Below, piece by piece: positions 44,952-54,470 of a stretch of DNA of 64,000 bases. The DNA is taken from positions 118,586 to 182,585 of the forward strand of contig NZ_JAMPKJ010000003.1 of NCBI RefSeq assembly GCF_039962115.1, given 5' to 3'. The translations under genes were made by a program, and so were the position numbers. Under the pieces are notes generated by a model. That model saw nothing but the letters and a program-made list of their open reading frames with translations, made no database searches and was not told the origin of the DNA. This DNA is from Funiculus sociatus GB2-C1. GTDB taxonomy: Bacteria > Cyanobacteriota > Cyanobacteriia > Cyanobacteriales > FACHB-T130. Each line of letters opens with the position of its first letter. The first letter of the stretch is position 1.

Positions 44952-45752
44952 CTAATCAATTTCAATCGCTGTCGGTGTTGATCCGGTTGCACCTGCGGTA
45001 GTGTTGGCGCTCAAGGGTTTGCGATAATCTGCATATAAGCGATCGCGCCAGTTGAAAAATGTTTCGTAGGCGACATTTTCCGCAAATCCGGGGATTCCTT
45101 TACCTTTTAGGGTTTCGGGAAGGTCGAGATAAGGCCCTTCTGGGAATTTGATTAGCATACTCAGTCCCGCAACAGCCAAATCTGCCAGTGTTGGGTAGTC
45201 GCCAACCAGGTAAGGACTTTCCGTTAGGATCAGGTTGATGGCTTCCAGGTTTTGTCTGAGGTCAGTTGTTGCTGATTGTACGGCATCTGGGCCGTAGCCG
45301 ACACCTAAGCCCAGAATATTCAGCACTTCACCCGGTACTGCACCGACGAGAGTTTTGACCACATCGGGCGTGTTGCTGGGTAAAATCGAGGTGCGGAAAT
45401 TCTGATTTTGGCTGATTGCTCCAAACAATACTTTACGACTTTTCAGACCCATTGATTCATCTGCCCAGTCTTCTAAAGCCAAGCATAAGCCTTTTTGTTT
45501 GGGGTCAACTGGAATTAGGGGTCGGTCTGGATATTGTCGGTCGAGGTACATAGCGATCGCTGTAGAATCAGCTATTACCGTATTTCCATCTTTCAGCACT
45601 GGTACTTGTCTTTGACCAGACATCCGGAACAGCTCCACTTGTCCCACTCCGGGTGTTACTTCTATTTTGCGGTAGGGTAGCCCTTTGTAATCCAATATCA
45701 GCCTTACTTTTTCAGAGTAGTGGGATAGTTCAAATTGGTATAATTCCAGCAT
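44952..45752 (-). CDS. Glutathione S-transferase family protein
   Basis: 266 aa. The thioredoxin-like N-terminal domain (LELYQFELSHYSEKVRLILD, then GQRQVPVLKDGNTVIADST with the cis-proline Val-Pro) is followed by an all-helical C-terminal domain (SPYLVGDYPTLADLAVAGLS). The N-terminal Ser in SHYSEKV is the probable glutathione-activating residue. The substrate is unknown. The C-terminal 15 residues are Ala/Thr-rich and probably disordered. Confidence 0.92.
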   Translation of the reverse strand: MLELYQFELSHYSEKVRLILDYKGLPYRKIEVTPGVGQVELFRMSGQRQVPVLKDGNTVIADSTAIAMYLDRQYPDRPLIPVDPKQKGLCLALEDWADESMGLKSRKVLFGAISQNQNFRTSILPSNTPDVVKTLVGAVPGEVLNILGLGVGYGPDAVQSATTDLRQNLEAINLILTESPYLVGDYPTLADLAVAGLSMLIKFPEGPYLDLPETLKGKGIPGFAENVAYETFFNWRDRLYADYRKPLSANTTAGATGSTPTAIEID

Positions 45753-46029
45753 TTTGTCTTTCCTGCAAGTTTTTCAGAACCGAGAGACGCGATCGCGTCT
45801 TTGGTCAATTTAACGCTTTTAGCCTACCGCAGTTGTCATTTTTTCGCTTTAAATCAGAACGCCAAGCCGCAATTCTTTTAATTCTTAATTTTACTTTGCT
45901 TGCTGATGCTATTACTAAGTAATACTTTTATAAAGTATTTTAAATCCCACAATTCTATTTTATCCCATTATTTTTATATCTAAATTATTGATTTTGTAAA
46001 AATAGCGGTTGATATTACGATTTTAACGA

Positions 46030-46076
46030 ATATAATAAAAGTCCCCTAGGTTCAAGCTAGGGGACTTTTATTATAT
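46030..46076 (-). terminator. Perfect 19-bp hairpin behind the GlsB pair
   Basis: ATATAATAAAAGTCCCCTA, a 9-base loop, then the exact complement. It is 20 bases past the stop codon of the first GlsB gene on the minus strand and has a TTTTATTATAT tail. It is a strong intrinsic terminator for the duplicated pair. Confidence 0.85.
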
Positions 46077-46096
46077 GCAACAAAACAAAGTTTTTA

Positions 46097-46366
46097 TTAA
46101 GCACTCTGACGGGTAAGTAGACCCCAGAGAAATAGTAGAACCAGTGCGCCCAAGACTGCAAAGGCAATGCTAGGAATAGTTAGCGCTCCGTAGGCTGCGC
46201 CTCCCGACGTACCGAAGAACATACTTCCTAGATAACCACCAACTAACGCGCCCAAAATACCTAAACCCATTGTTGCCAAAATACCGCCGCCTTGATGACC
46301 GGGATAGATGGCCTTAGCAATAGCACCAGCAATTAAACCTAAAACAATCCAAGCAATAATTCCCAT
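46097..46366 (-). CDS. GlsB/YeaQ/YmgE family stress-response membrane protein, copy A
   Basis: 89 aa with three hydrophobic segments: IIAWIVLGLIAGAIAKAIYP, GILATMGLGILGALVGGYLG and a C-terminal one. The glycine-rich membrane pattern is that of the transglycosylase-associated/GlsB family. These small inner-membrane proteins are linked to stress responses, but the biochemical role is not known. It is the downstream member of a tandem duplicate; the protein is identical to copy B. The ribosome site GGAG precedes both starts. Confidence 0.93.
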   Translation of the reverse strand: MGIIAWIVLGLIAGAIAKAIYPGHQGGGILATMGLGILGALVGGYLGSMFFGTSGGAAYGALTIPSIAFAVLGALVLLFLWGLLTRQSA

Positions 46367-46407
46367 TTTTCAACTCCGTGGTTATTAACGTTTCAAAAAG
46401 TTTATTA

Positions 46408-46677
46408 TTAAGCACTCTGACGGGTAAGTAGACCCCAGAGAAATAGTAGAACCAGTGCGCCCAAGACTGCAAAGGCAATGCTAGGAATAGTTAGCGCTCC
46501 ATAGGCTGCGCCTCCCGACGTACCGAAGAACATACTTCCTAGGTAACCACCAACTAACGCGCCCAAAATACCTAAACCCATTGTTGCCAAAATACCGCCG
46601 CCTTGATGACCGGGATAGATGGCTTTAGCAATAGCGCCAGCAATTAAACCTAAAACAATCCAAGCAATAATTCCCAT
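46408..46677 (-). CDS. GlsB/YeaQ/YmgE family stress-response membrane protein, copy B
   Basis: 89 aa, 100% identical in protein sequence to copy A. The DNA differs at four third positions in the coding region, all transitions and all synonymous. The two units are 311 bp apart and also share about 30 bases of the 5' leader. This copy is transcribed first, with a 660-base upstream spacer. The two are probably co-transcribed to the terminator at 46030. The pattern fits a duplication kept under purifying selection or gene conversion. Confidence 0.93.
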   Translation of the reverse strand: MGIIAWIVLGLIAGAIAKAIYPGHQGGGILATMGLGILGALVGGYLGSMFFGTSGGAAYGALTIPSIAFAVLGALVLLFLWGLLTRQSA

Positions 46678-47339
46678 TTTTCAACTCCGTCGTTATTAAT
46701 GTTTTATTTTTTTCTTTTGTTATTCTCAGAATATCAACTGCGGTATCTTGGTACCCTCTATCAGAGGTTATAACCAAAAGGCATAGAATTTTAAAGTATA
46801 AATTTATATTTTTGGCTGTAAAAAATAGTTTTTACAGCTTGCTATCTTAAGTTGATGAAATTTTGGCTGACAAGGAAGGTATCAATCTGTAGGACGGTTG
46901 CTGATGAGATGACAATTGTCCTACTTCCTCAGATGGAAAAGGTAGCGATCGCTGTTTAATCGCTCCAAATTAGGGATTGCGAGGGGTTGAATTGAAAAGA
47001 AAAAGTCTAGAGTCCCAAGTATGAAATATTTCCTATTTCAGCTAACTTTACCCGCAAGCCTAACTTTATGCTTTCTTATGAAGTATGTCTAAAGGAATAT
47101 TAGCAACTTGGTAACAGCTAGATTAAGAGCGAGTTTATCGGAAGGTTTTTAAGGCTTATAACCTTTATCAGTCAAACCTTTTTTCAACTTCAGATCCCCA
47201 AATTTCTCCTATTTTGGGTTGCTTCGACTGTAGGGACAGCAGCAGGAAGCTCATCCTAAAGACAGATGTAAAGAAGTGCAACAAAAAGTGAAGTTAGTTT
47301 AAGTCAGTAGACTCCTAGCTTTCAGGAAAATCTTCAGCA
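46678..47339. other. 662-base spacer without a gene
   Basis: It separates the GlsB pair (reading left) from the fasciclin gene (reading right), so two promoters should lie here. It has AT-rich stretches and a weak inverted repeat GTAGGAC...GTCCTAC near 46890-46922. No coding frame, tRNA or known RNA was seen. Confidence 0.5.
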
Positions 47340-47972
47340 ATGAATAATCAGAATCGTAAAAATTTGATTCAACCGCTGGCTAGCCTAGTAGCAGTTGTAA
47401 GTGCTAGTGTGCTAATGGGTTTGCCAGCCATTGCCCAGGAGAAGCCCAAACCCCAAGCCCCAAGTAATATCAGCCAGCCTAGCAACAATAGCGATCGCAA
47501 GGCTCCGATAGATACAAATGCGGCACCATCTCCTAAAGAAGGAGCAACCACATCCCAGGACGGCAACGTAGTTTCTGTAGCTGCTCAAAATGGTTCATTC
47601 AAGGTTCTCACTGCTGCCCTAAAAGCCGCAGGTTTGACTGACACCCTATCACAAGCTGGCCCTTTCACAGTTTTTGCGCCGACAGATGCAGCCTTTGCTG
47701 CTTTACCTCCCGGTACTGTGGAAGAGTTGCTGAAGCCAGAGAATAAAGCTTTATTAACTAAAATATTGACTTACCACGTCCTTCCGGGTAAGGTGACATC
47801 CACTCAGTTGAGTTCTGGTTCCGTTGCTACTGTAGAAGGCAGTTCGGTGAAGGTGAAGAAAGGAACTGATGGCGTGACGGTGAATAACGCCAAAGTTGTC
47901 CAACCTGACATTCAAGCTACCAACGGCGTTATCCATGTGATTGATAAGGTAATTGTGCCAGTTGGAGAGTAA
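47340..47972 (+). CDS. Secreted fasciclin (FAS1) domain protein
   Basis: 210 aa. The signal peptide ends near residue 33 ([12 protein letters not shown]). A Pro/Ser/Asn-rich linker follows to about 75, then one FAS1 domain with its two conserved motifs, [19 protein letters not shown] (H1) and [15 protein letters not shown] (H2), and the ending [16 protein letters not shown]1 domains mediate adhesion at the cell surface. A strong terminator follows, so it is a single gene. Start: ATG at 47340. Confidence 0.95.
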   Translation: MNNQNRKNLIQPLASLVAVVSASVLMGLPAIAQEKPKPQAPSNISQPSNNSDRKAPIDTNAAPSPKEGATTSQDGNVVSVAAQNGSFKVLTAALKAAGLTDTLSQAGPFTVFAPTDAAFAALPPGTVEELLKPENKALLTKILTYHVLPGKVTSTQLSSGSVATVEGSSVKVKKGTDGVTVNNAKVVQPDIQATNGVIHVIDKVIVPVGE

Positions 47973-48002
47973 CTTTTCAGCATAAGAAACTAATCGAGAG
48001 AC

Positions 48003-48037
48003 AAAACCCCGTTCAGAGAAATTGAACGGGGTTTTTT
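48003..48037 (+). terminator. Intrinsic terminator of the fasciclin gene
   Basis: AAAACCCCGTTCA and TGAACGGGGTTTTTT with a 7-base loop, 30 bases past the stop codon. Confidence 0.9.
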
Positions 48038-48144
48038 GTTTCTTGTTGTCAACAACACCTTACGGTTGGAAATTCAAGATAAATTAGAATAAAATCGACA
48101 AAAATATGGAGCTTTATGCTTCATAGGCGTTGAGGAGTGGGGAA

Positions 48145-48747
48145 ATGGGGCATTTTATGGGTTTGCTTTTGGAATTGGGAGCCGCTGTAGAAGGTAAAAG
48201 GAAGAAGGTAAAAAAAAGCCTTTTTTATTTGCTAGTTTTAAGTTTTTACTTTTTAGTTCCCGTAGCTGATTCGGCTTCTGGTAGAGTAGGCGTTAGCTTT
48301 GGTAAGCCAGTATCAGCTCAGGCAGCATACGGAAGTTACGTAGGTGTTGGTGCTACGGTGGGGATTAATGAAAACGATCTCGGAGAAGGTCGCCAAGCGG
48401 GAGGGGTGATTGCTGTACGCTATAAACTGCTGCAAGCTCCTATTTCTTTAAGAGCACAAGCTTTGATTGGTGCTAGTCCTGCTGTTGTTTCAACGATTTC
48501 TTATGATGTCCCGCTTAATTGGCAAACTGATGCTTACCTGGGGGCGGGTGTTGCTTTTGGGAGTGGAAATAGAACACCTTCACCTGTAGGAGATAAAACC
48601 AGTTTTGCTTTACAGCCTGGGATTGATTACGTTATTCCTAATAGCAATACAGTGCTTTTTGGCAACGCGATTATTGCTTTTGATGCCTACCGCAACGGCG
48701 GCGGGACTGCTGTCTCGGTGCAGGGTGGCGTGGGGTTGAGATTTTAG
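48145..48747 (+). CDS. Exported protein, probable small outer-membrane barrel
   Basis: 200 aa from the ATG at 48145, which has AGGAG upstream; a TTG at 48130 is a weaker option. A basic stretch (KRKKVKK) and a hydrophobic stretch (SLFYLLVLSFYFLVPVADSA) give the signal peptide. The basic stretch is encoded by heptamer repeats (GGTAAAA units at 48193-48213). The mature part has alternating hydrophobic strands (GSYVGVGATVGIN, DAYLGAGVAFGSG) and ends in VQGGVGLRF. The terminal phenylalanine is typical of outer-membrane barrels. No named family is recognised. Confidence 0.75.
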   Translation: MGHFMGLLLELGAAVEGKRKKVKKSLFYLLVLSFYFLVPVADSASGRVGVSFGKPVSAQAAYGSYVGVGATVGINENDLGEGRQAGGVIAVRYKLLQAPISLRAQALIGASPAVVSTISYDVPLNWQTDAYLGAGVAFGSGNRTPSPVGDKTSFALQPGIDYVIPNSNTVLFGNAIIAFDAYRNGGGTAVSVQGGVGLRF

Positions 48748-48770
48748 ATTTCGGATTTTGGATTAGGAAT

Positions 48771-49256
48771 CTAAACTCCAAGATGCCTCTGAATTTGCTG
48801 CACAATCGCGTCTGGCGACCCAGAAACATCTACTGTGATGCCTTTTTGTGGCTCCTCTAGGGTGTCAAACTGGCTTTGCAGGAGCTTTTTGGTCATAAAG
48901 TGGTTTTGGCGCAACCCTAGCCGCTGCGCGATCGCTTCAAAGCTTCCCTTGAGGTAAACTAACTCCATTTGTTCGGGGTCTCGCCACAGTGCTTGACGAT
49001 AGGATTCTTTCAGGGCAGAACACGCTAGAACTACGTTTTTATCTTTTTGTAGCCATTGGTCGATGGCTTGTTGCATTGCTTGCAGCCAAGGCATTCTGTC
49101 AGCATCAGTGAGGGGAACTCCTTGGCTCATTTTTTCAATATTAGTTGGCGAGTGGAAGGAGTCAGCATCGCTGAAATCCCAGTTCAGTTCTTTTGCCAAC
49201 AATTCAGCGACGGTTGATTTGCCGCTGCCAGAAACACCCATTACGATGATAATCAC
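48771..49256 (-). CDS. gntK: Gluconokinase
   Basis: 161 aa, the full family length. It phosphorylates gluconate to 6-phosphogluconate, which enters the oxidative pentose phosphate pathway. The P-loop is GVSGSGKS (residues 7-14), then WDFSDADSFHSPTNIEKMSQ and GVPLTDADRMPWLQ, followed by ACSALKESYR; all are GntK signatures. Start: ATG at 49256. It is convergent with the outer-membrane-like gene and stands alone; no gnt transporter is adjacent. Confidence 0.95.
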   Translation of the reverse strand: MIIIVMGVSGSGKSTVAELLAKELNWDFSDADSFHSPTNIEKMSQGVPLTDADRMPWLQAMQQAIDQWLQKDKNVVLACSALKESYRQALWRDPEQMELVYLKGSFEAIAQRLGLRQNHFMTKKLLQSQFDTLEEPQKGITVDVSGSPDAIVQQIQRHLGV

Positions 49257-49401
49257 TTTTTTATTAATACTCTATTTCAGTTATTTTAAAATGCGATCGC
49301 TTTCATAAATATGTCAATTTTAAATCATTAACTTTACGCGATCGCGCCACATTACCTCAAGATATAATATTCAAGTTTACACCACTAACCTAGTTGTAGT
49401 A

Positions 49402-49722
49402 ATGAACCAGAAAACCCATAGGCGAGTGCCACGCGGTAGCCGAATTTTCCCCGACCGCGCACCACTTTCTCCAGAAGAGATAGCTAGACACGACGCTGAA
49501 GATGAAGCATTTGGCAAGCGGTGTCGAGAGATTTTTAACCGAGTTTACCGGGAATTAGTCGCGGAGCATTACGACTGGTTTATTCTAATTGAGCCGGATA
49601 GCGGAGACTATTTCATTGACCCCAATCATGAAGTAGCCCTCCAAAAAGCCCGTCAGAAACACCCAACAGCAGAGATTCTGGCAATGTGCTTGAATGAAAC
49701 CGGGACTTGCGGCAGAATATGA
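49402..49722 (+). CDS. Small protein of unknown function coupled to an aspartic-protease-like gene
   Basis: 106 aa, soluble, rich in charged residues: HRRVPRGSRIFPDRAPLSPE, then RVYRELVAEHYDWFILIEPD and GDYFIDPNHEVALQKAR. The final WFILIEPDSGDYFIDPN part recurs, from memory, in small cyanobacterial proteins upstream of retroviral-type protease genes. The last codons overlap the next gene's start by four bases (ATGA), which couples their translation. The function is not known; an accessory or antitoxin-like partner is conceivable. Confidence 0.75.
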   Translation: MNQKTHRRVPRGSRIFPDRAPLSPEEIARHDAEDEAFGKRCREIFNRVYRELVAEHYDWFILIEPDSGDYFIDPNHEVALQKARQKHPTAEILAMCLNETGTCGRI

Positions 49723-50087
49723 TTCAAGGCTATTTTGGCGAGAAGGGCGAGCTGTTTTTTGAGATTGAACTGATAGCTGCTGATGGTTCAGTCGTGACAG
49801 TTAATGCTTTGCTAGATACTGGGTTTACTGACTGGCTAGCAATGGATATCCAAGATGTGGAGAGTTTGGAATGGTTATACCTGGATAAACAGGAAATGAG
49901 AACAGCACGGGGAGATGTAAGATTTAATCGCTACCAAGCCACAGTTTTTATAGATAATCAAGAGATGACTATCCCGGTCTTAGCTGGGAAAGCAATTACC
50001 GAGGTTTTGCTAGGTTTGCAGTGGCTAGAAAATCGGCGGTTAGTAGTAGATAGAAAAGCAGATTTACTGACGTTAGGAGAAGATTGA
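49719..50087 (+). CDS. Clan AA aspartic-protease-like protein
   Basis: 122 aa from the ATG at 49719, which overlaps the stop of the 106-aa gene as ATGA; a TTG at 49707 would add four residues. The active-site motif is LLDTGFTDWLAM, the DTG of retropepsin-like proteases, followed by the expected hydrophobic ILGL-like strand VLLGLQWLENRRLVVD. As a single-domain protein it would need to dimerise to form one active site. The pairing with the small upstream gene is likely functional. Confidence 0.82.
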   Translation: MIQGYFGEKGELFFEIELIAADGSVVTVNALLDTGFTDWLAMDIQDVESLEWLYLDKQEMRTARGDVRFNRYQATVFIDNQEMTIPVLAGKAITEVLLGLQWLENRRLVVDRKADLLTLGED

Positions 50088-50102
50088 GGAGAAAGCGATC
50101 GC

Positions 50103-51656
50103 TTATTCAACTCCTTCACGCACTACTGCCATCAAATACTGTGTCAAAGTATACGCATCGACTCCCAACTCAGTTCGCTCCTGGGAAGCTAAAATTCCCG
50201 CTTGAGCGTGCCACCAAGCCGCACTTTGCACCACCTCTTCTAGAGGCAATGCCTTTGAGGATGCCGCTGCCACAAGTCCACCCATTAACCCAGTTAACAC
50301 ATCCCCACTACCACCACGGGCTAATGCTGGTGTGCTTTCCGGCACAACCCATACTGAACCAGAAGGATTAGCGATCGCAGTCCTCGCCCCCTTCAAGAGG
50401 ATCGTGGCACCACTAAGTTTAGATGCCTCGCGCACCACCTGCACTCGGTCTTTCGTGGGATCGCCTAAATCGGGGAACAGACGCTTAAACTCACCGGCAT
50501 GAGGCGTTAAAACCGTTGTAGCTTGACGCTTGGATAATGTCGGGATGGTTCCCAATTCAGCCAGGATATTCAAACCATCGGCATCGAGAACCAGAGGACA
50601 ATCGCTTGCTAAAACTTTTTCAACTACTGACGTGGCATCTTTTGTTACACCGGGGCCGCAAGCGATCGCGCTAAATGAAGCAAGTTCGATATCTGGTAAG
50701 GATGCGATCGCGCCCGTTTCTGTCTCCGGACAACCAATAATCAGCGCTTCCGGCAACTCTGCCAACAGTAATGGTTTCAAGTATTCCGGCACTGCAATTG
50801 AGAGCATCCCAACACCACTAGCTCTCGCTCCCAAACCGGATAGAATTGCGCCTCCACCATACTTGTGAGAACCGCAAATCAGCAGCAGATGTCCTTGTTT
50901 ATACTTGTGAGTCACTGGAGCGCGGGGTATGGGAAGATAAGCGATCGCAGCAGTTTTTGTCACGCGCTTCAATTTCGGTGTTCGCAAAACTGCCCAGATA
51001 TCAGCAAGTGGAACATCAAAATCTATCAATTCAGCAGTCCCGACATATTCCAACGCTTGATCCTGCAAAAAAGCAAGTTTCCACAAACCCAAGCAAAACG
51101 TGCGAGTCGCACGAACCGCTGTACCCAAAACCTCGCCAGTATCGGTATGCAAACCCGAAGGCAAATCAATACTAATTACAAGTTTCGACCACCCATTTAA
51201 CTGATTAATAGCAGAAGCAATGGGGCCTTCTAACGTTCTTCCCAATCCAAACCCAAACAAGCCATCAATTATTAAATCGCAGTCTTGCAACTGCTCAATT
51301 TGCTCATAACAAAGAATGCCCAAACTATCAGCATATTGGGCGTGTTGCGAAGTCAATTCCTTTAACTTAGAAATCGGACGATAAACAACAACCTCATAAC
51401 CCTGAAAGTGCAACTCGCGGGCAACTACCAACGCATCGCCCCCATTGTGACCTGGCCCCACCAACACGCCAACACGCCGCGTGTTGGTGGAAGGACAAAG
51501 TTCTTGAATTCGAGATGCAATTAACTTTGCCACCTTTTCCATCAAAGCCGCCACAGGCATTCCCGCCGCAAATATGCGCCCTTCAATTTCGCGCATTTGT
51601 TGGGCAGTCACCACAATTTGCTCAATTTGTTCTTGCCGTTTTTTCGCCTGTACCAA
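50103..51656 (-). CDS. nnr: Bifunctional NAD(P)HX epimerase/dehydratase
   Basis: 517 aa. Residues about 1-220 are the YjeF-N epimerase (VLVGPGHNGGDALVVARELH). Residues about 230-517 are the ribokinase-like, ADP- or ATP-dependent dehydratase (HLLLICGSHKYGGGAILSGL, VLTPHAGEFKRLFPD and GGSGDVLTGLMGGLVAA). Together they repair hydrated NADH and NADPH in the cytosol. The single-chain fusion is the normal bacterial form. Start: the frame reaches 51656, where the ATG fits. It converges with the aspartic-protease gene. Confidence 0.95.
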   Translation of the reverse strand: MVQAKKRQEQIEQIVVTAQQMREIEGRIFAAGMPVAALMEKVAKLIASRIQELCPSTNTRRVGVLVGPGHNGGDALVVARELHFQGYEVVVYRPISKLKELTSQHAQYADSLGILCYEQIEQLQDCDLIIDGLFGFGLGRTLEGPIASAINQLNGWSKLVISIDLPSGLHTDTGEVLGTAVRATRTFCLGLWKLAFLQDQALEYVGTAELIDFDVPLADIWAVLRTPKLKRVTKTAAIAYLPIPRAPVTHKYKQGHLLLICGSHKYGGGAILSGLGARASGVGMLSIAVPEYLKPLLLAELPEALIIGCPETETGAIASLPDIELASFSAIACGPGVTKDATSVVEKVLASDCPLVLDADGLNILAELGTIPTLSKRQATTVLTPHAGEFKRLFPDLGDPTKDRVQVVREASKLSGATILLKGARTAIANPSGSVWVVPESTPALARGGSGDVLTGLMGGLVAAASSKALPLEEVVQSAAWWHAQAGILASQERTELGVDAYTLTQYLMAVVREGVE

Positions 51657-51749
51657 GGTGAGTTTCCTTTCAGCTATTAGTCACGAAGTAATTGGTAATT
51701 GGTAAGATAATTTTCCCAGCCAGTAACCTATGAATATCCCAATCCCCAT

Positions 51750-52550
51750 CTATCTTCCAAAATAAACCCGCGCATCCATACCATTAGAACGCAGAAAGCT
51801 AGTCCAACGCTCTGCTTGTGATTGTTCTGCAAAAGGGCCAATTGCAACGTGCGGCCCCCGCGGTGAGTTTCTTTGAGCAACAGCATTCTCTGGGAAGCCC
51901 AACCGAATCATTTGGGCGGCAATATCGGGTAAATAGTCCTTACTTCCCGGAACAACCACGAAATAGGCTACGCCATCAATTTCGTTACCTCTTTCTACAG
52001 GACGAGAATCGACATCATCACCAGAATAAGTATTAACTTGTGCCATAATGCCCCATTCTTCCAAAGCTTGAACACGCTGCTGGGCATTAGATTGATCAGA
52101 AAATACTCCCGCTTGGATCATGCCCCCGCCGTGCCGCACAAAAGCTTCCGGTTCTATCCTGCGGACTTGCGCTAACAGTAGGGGACTATCGCCGTTGATG
52201 TAAACCCCATATAGCTGAGAAGTTCTACCTTCTCTTAAGAAATTATCCTCTCTATTTCTGTTGCGCGTCCTTGGGGGCGGTGCTTGAAAGTCAAATTCAC
52301 GTCTACCAGCAGGATTTGGTGACAGTGTTGGCAAACGATCTTGAGGAGCCGGTGGCTCAACATTTGGCGATGGAGGTAAGCCAGGAATCACATCCGGTGG
52401 TCTAGGGAGGGGTCTTGCCGAAGCTGGGGTAGATGCCACGAACCAACATCCGCCCCAAAAGAGGCAAGTTAGGAGGCGTAGGAGGAAAGAAGTTTTACTT
52501 TTTCTCTCGCGACTGGTTTCTAGATTATGGCGATCGCTACTCATTTCCAA
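51750..52550 (-). CDS. Secreted SPOR-like protein
   Basis: 266 aa. A hydrophobic segment (about 22-42, LLRLLTCLFWGGCWFVASTP) gives a signal peptide or anchor. A proline-rich region follows (LPRPPDVIPGLPPSPNVEPP). The C-terminal part has two repeats of an RNP-like pattern, GGGMIQAGVFSDQSNAQQRV with VQALEEWG and HVAIGPFAEQSQAERW with TSFLRSNGMDARVYFG. These resemble SPOR domains, which bind denuded peptidoglycan at the septum. Family assignment is moderate; a cell-envelope role is likely. Start: ATG at 52550. Confidence 0.75.
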   Translation of the reverse strand: MEMSSDRHNLETSRERKSKTSFLLRLLTCLFWGGCWFVASTPASARPLPRPPDVIPGLPPSPNVEPPAPQDRLPTLSPNPAGRREFDFQAPPPRTRNRNREDNFLREGRTSQLYGVYINGDSPLLLAQVRRIEPEAFVRHGGGMIQAGVFSDQSNAQQRVQALEEWGIMAQVNTYSGDDVDSRPVERGNEIDGVAYFVVVPGSKDYLPDIAAQMIRLGFPENAVAQRNSPRGPHVAIGPFAEQSQAERWTSFLRSNGMDARVYFGR

Positions 52551-52740
52551 TCAGCCCTCCTGATTATCTTTCAGAAATTGTGGCGGCAAAATTTGTAGTA
52601 AATTTACCACAATTAGTCATTATTCTGTAGCACCGGCGGGATACCTCTGCCAGTAATCCTTTGCTAATAACTAATGACTAACAACCAAAATGTTACTCTA
52701 GAGAAAAAACTGATAATTCAGTCATTCAAATTTTCGTTCC

Positions 52741-53796
52741 ATGAACAAAGTCGTCGTTGGTCTCTCCGGAGGAGTTGATAGTTCCGTCGCAGCCGCAACC
52801 CTGCACCATCAGGGCTACGAAGTTGTTGGCCTTACCCTTTGGCTAATGAAGGGTAAAGGTCAATGCTGCTCTGAAGGGATGGTCGATGCGGCTTCAATTT
52901 GCGAACAGTTGGGCGTTCCTCATCACATTGTTGATAGTCGGGATGTTTTCCAGACAAATATTGTCGATTACCTAGTTGCGGGATACGAATCGGGTATCAC
53001 GCCATTGCCATGTTCTCAGTGCAACAAGGCGGTGAAATTTGGCCCAATGCTGCGCTATGCCCGTGAAGAGTTGGGAATTGACCGCATTGCTACGGGTCAT
53101 TATGCGCGGATCAGTTATGAGGCGGAAACTGGACTTTACCAGCTGCGTCGGGCTGTAGATTCGTCTAAGGATCAGTCGTACTTCTTGTATGATTTGACAC
53201 AAGATTTGCTCTCTGGAACAATGTTTCCCCTGGGAGAAATGCTGAAGACAGAAACCCGACGAATTGCCGCAGAATTTAACTTGACGACTGCTGATAAGCC
53301 GGAAAGTATGGATTTGTGTTTGGTGGAAGCCAACGGTTCCATGCAAGCGTTTCTGGATAAGTTCATTCCCCAGAAAGAAGGCGATATTGTTGACCAGTCG
53401 GGCAAGGTGTTGGGACAGCATACAGGTATCCATCACTACACGATTGGACAGCGTAAGGGTCTGGGAATTGCGGCGGCAGAACCGTTGTATGTGGTGGCAT
53501 TGGATGCGGTGCGGAATCGGGTTATTGTAGGCGATCGCGCTAGCACTCACAAGCCTGAATGCACCGCAGCGCGGTTAAACTGGGTTTCTATCCCAGAACC
53601 AACCAGTCCAATCCGTGCCGAAGTGCAAGTCCGCTATCGTTCCAAGGCTGAACCAGTCAGCGTAATCCCCCTAGAAGATTCGCGCATTAAGCTTGTTTTC
53701 GATGAACCTCAGTTCGGAATTACCCCTGGGCAAGCTGCGGTTTTGTACGATGGAGATATCGTACTCGGCGGTGGAATTATCGAAAGGTTTGAGTAA
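52741..53796 (+). CDS. mnmA: tRNA-specific 2-thiouridylase
   Basis: 351 aa. It thiolates U34 of tRNA for Lys, Glu and Gln with sulfur passed from a cysteine desulfurase relay. The PP-loop is [13 protein letters not shown], the catalytic Cys lies in PLPCSQCN, and the second redox Cys is in [28 protein letters not shown] is the C-terminal signature. Start: ATG at 52741. A terminator follows at 53817, so it is a single gene. Confidence 0.97.
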   Translation: MNKVVVGLSGGVDSSVAAATLHHQGYEVVGLTLWLMKGKGQCCSEGMVDAASICEQLGVPHHIVDSRDVFQTNIVDYLVAGYESGITPLPCSQCNKAVKFGPMLRYAREELGIDRIATGHYARISYEAETGLYQLRRAVDSSKDQSYFLYDLTQDLLSGTMFPLGEMLKTETRRIAAEFNLTTADKPESMDLCLVEANGSMQAFLDKFIPQKEGDIVDQSGKVLGQHTGIHHYTIGQRKGLGIAAAEPLYVVALDAVRNRVIVGDRASTHKPECTAARLNWVSIPEPTSPIRAEVQVRYRSKAEPVSVIPLEDSRIKLVFDEPQFGITPGQAAVLYDGDIVLGGGIIERFE

Positions 53797-53816
53797 ACGG
53801 TAATAAGGTATAAGAT

Positions 53817-53850
53817 AGAGGCAAAAGACTTTACTTTTGCCTCTTTTTTT
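53817..53850 (+). terminator. Intrinsic terminator of mnmA
   Basis: AGAGGCAAAAG and CTTTTGCCTCT with a 6-base loop, then a run of seven T. It ends 7 bases before the next start codon. Confidence 0.9.
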
Positions 53851-53856
53851 ATAACT

Positions 53857-54465
53857 ATGGCTTATAGTGACTTCACCCTAAGCGAACTTAAAAAATTATT
53901 TAGTTTAACGATTAACGAAACAGTAGATTTATTTGCGGCTGTTCCTCCGGTAGAATGTAGCGAACATTTAGCTTTTACACTTAAAGAGAATCTTCCTTTA
54001 GCTACTGCTATTAATACTGAAAAAGCTCGTTCTGAAATGATTATAGCTCCTATCCTGATTGAAGTTAGGAGACGCTTAAATTATCAAGTTAGTTTATTTT
54101 CAGGTGTAGATTTTAATGTAGATACGGCAAGAGGATTAAATGGGATCTGTGATTTTCTAGTTAGCCGTTCAGCCGAACAGCTTTTTATTAGCGCTCCAGT
54201 TTTTACTATTGTGGAAGCGAAAAATGAAAATATTAAGGCTGGATTGGGGCAATGCGTAGCTGAAATGATAGCAGCACAGTTGTTTAATGAACGAGAGGGG
54301 AATCAAATTATAACCCTTTATGGAACTGTAACAACCGGAACTATTTGGAAATTTTTGAAATTAGAAGGGCAAGTAATTTCTATTGATTTAAGTGAATATT
54401 TTATAGGCAATGCCAACAAAATTCTAGGGATTTTATTATCGGCATACGACGAAGTAATAAGTTAA
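53857..54465 (+). CDS. Small PD-(D/E)XK-like protein
   Basis: 202 aa, acidic, soluble. A helical N terminus ([20 protein letters not shown]) is followed by [10 protein letters not shown] and [19 protein letters not shown], a D...ExK arrangement of the PD-(D/E)XK fold. Such proteins are common in cyanobacteria and carry no assigned function. It lies five bases before the next gene and is probably co-transcribed with it. It is similar in concept to the protein at 881-1513, though the sequences differ. Confidence 0.78.
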   Translation: MAYSDFTLSELKKLFSLTINETVDLFAAVPPVECSEHLAFTLKENLPLATAINTEKARSEMIIAPILIEVRRRLNYQVSLFSGVDFNVDTARGLNGICDFLVSRSAEQLFISAPVFTIVEAKNENIKAGLGQCVAEMIAAQLFNEREGNQIITLYGTVTTGTIWKFLKLEGQVISIDLSEYFIGNANKILGILLSAYDEVIS

Positions 54466-54470
54466 AACAG

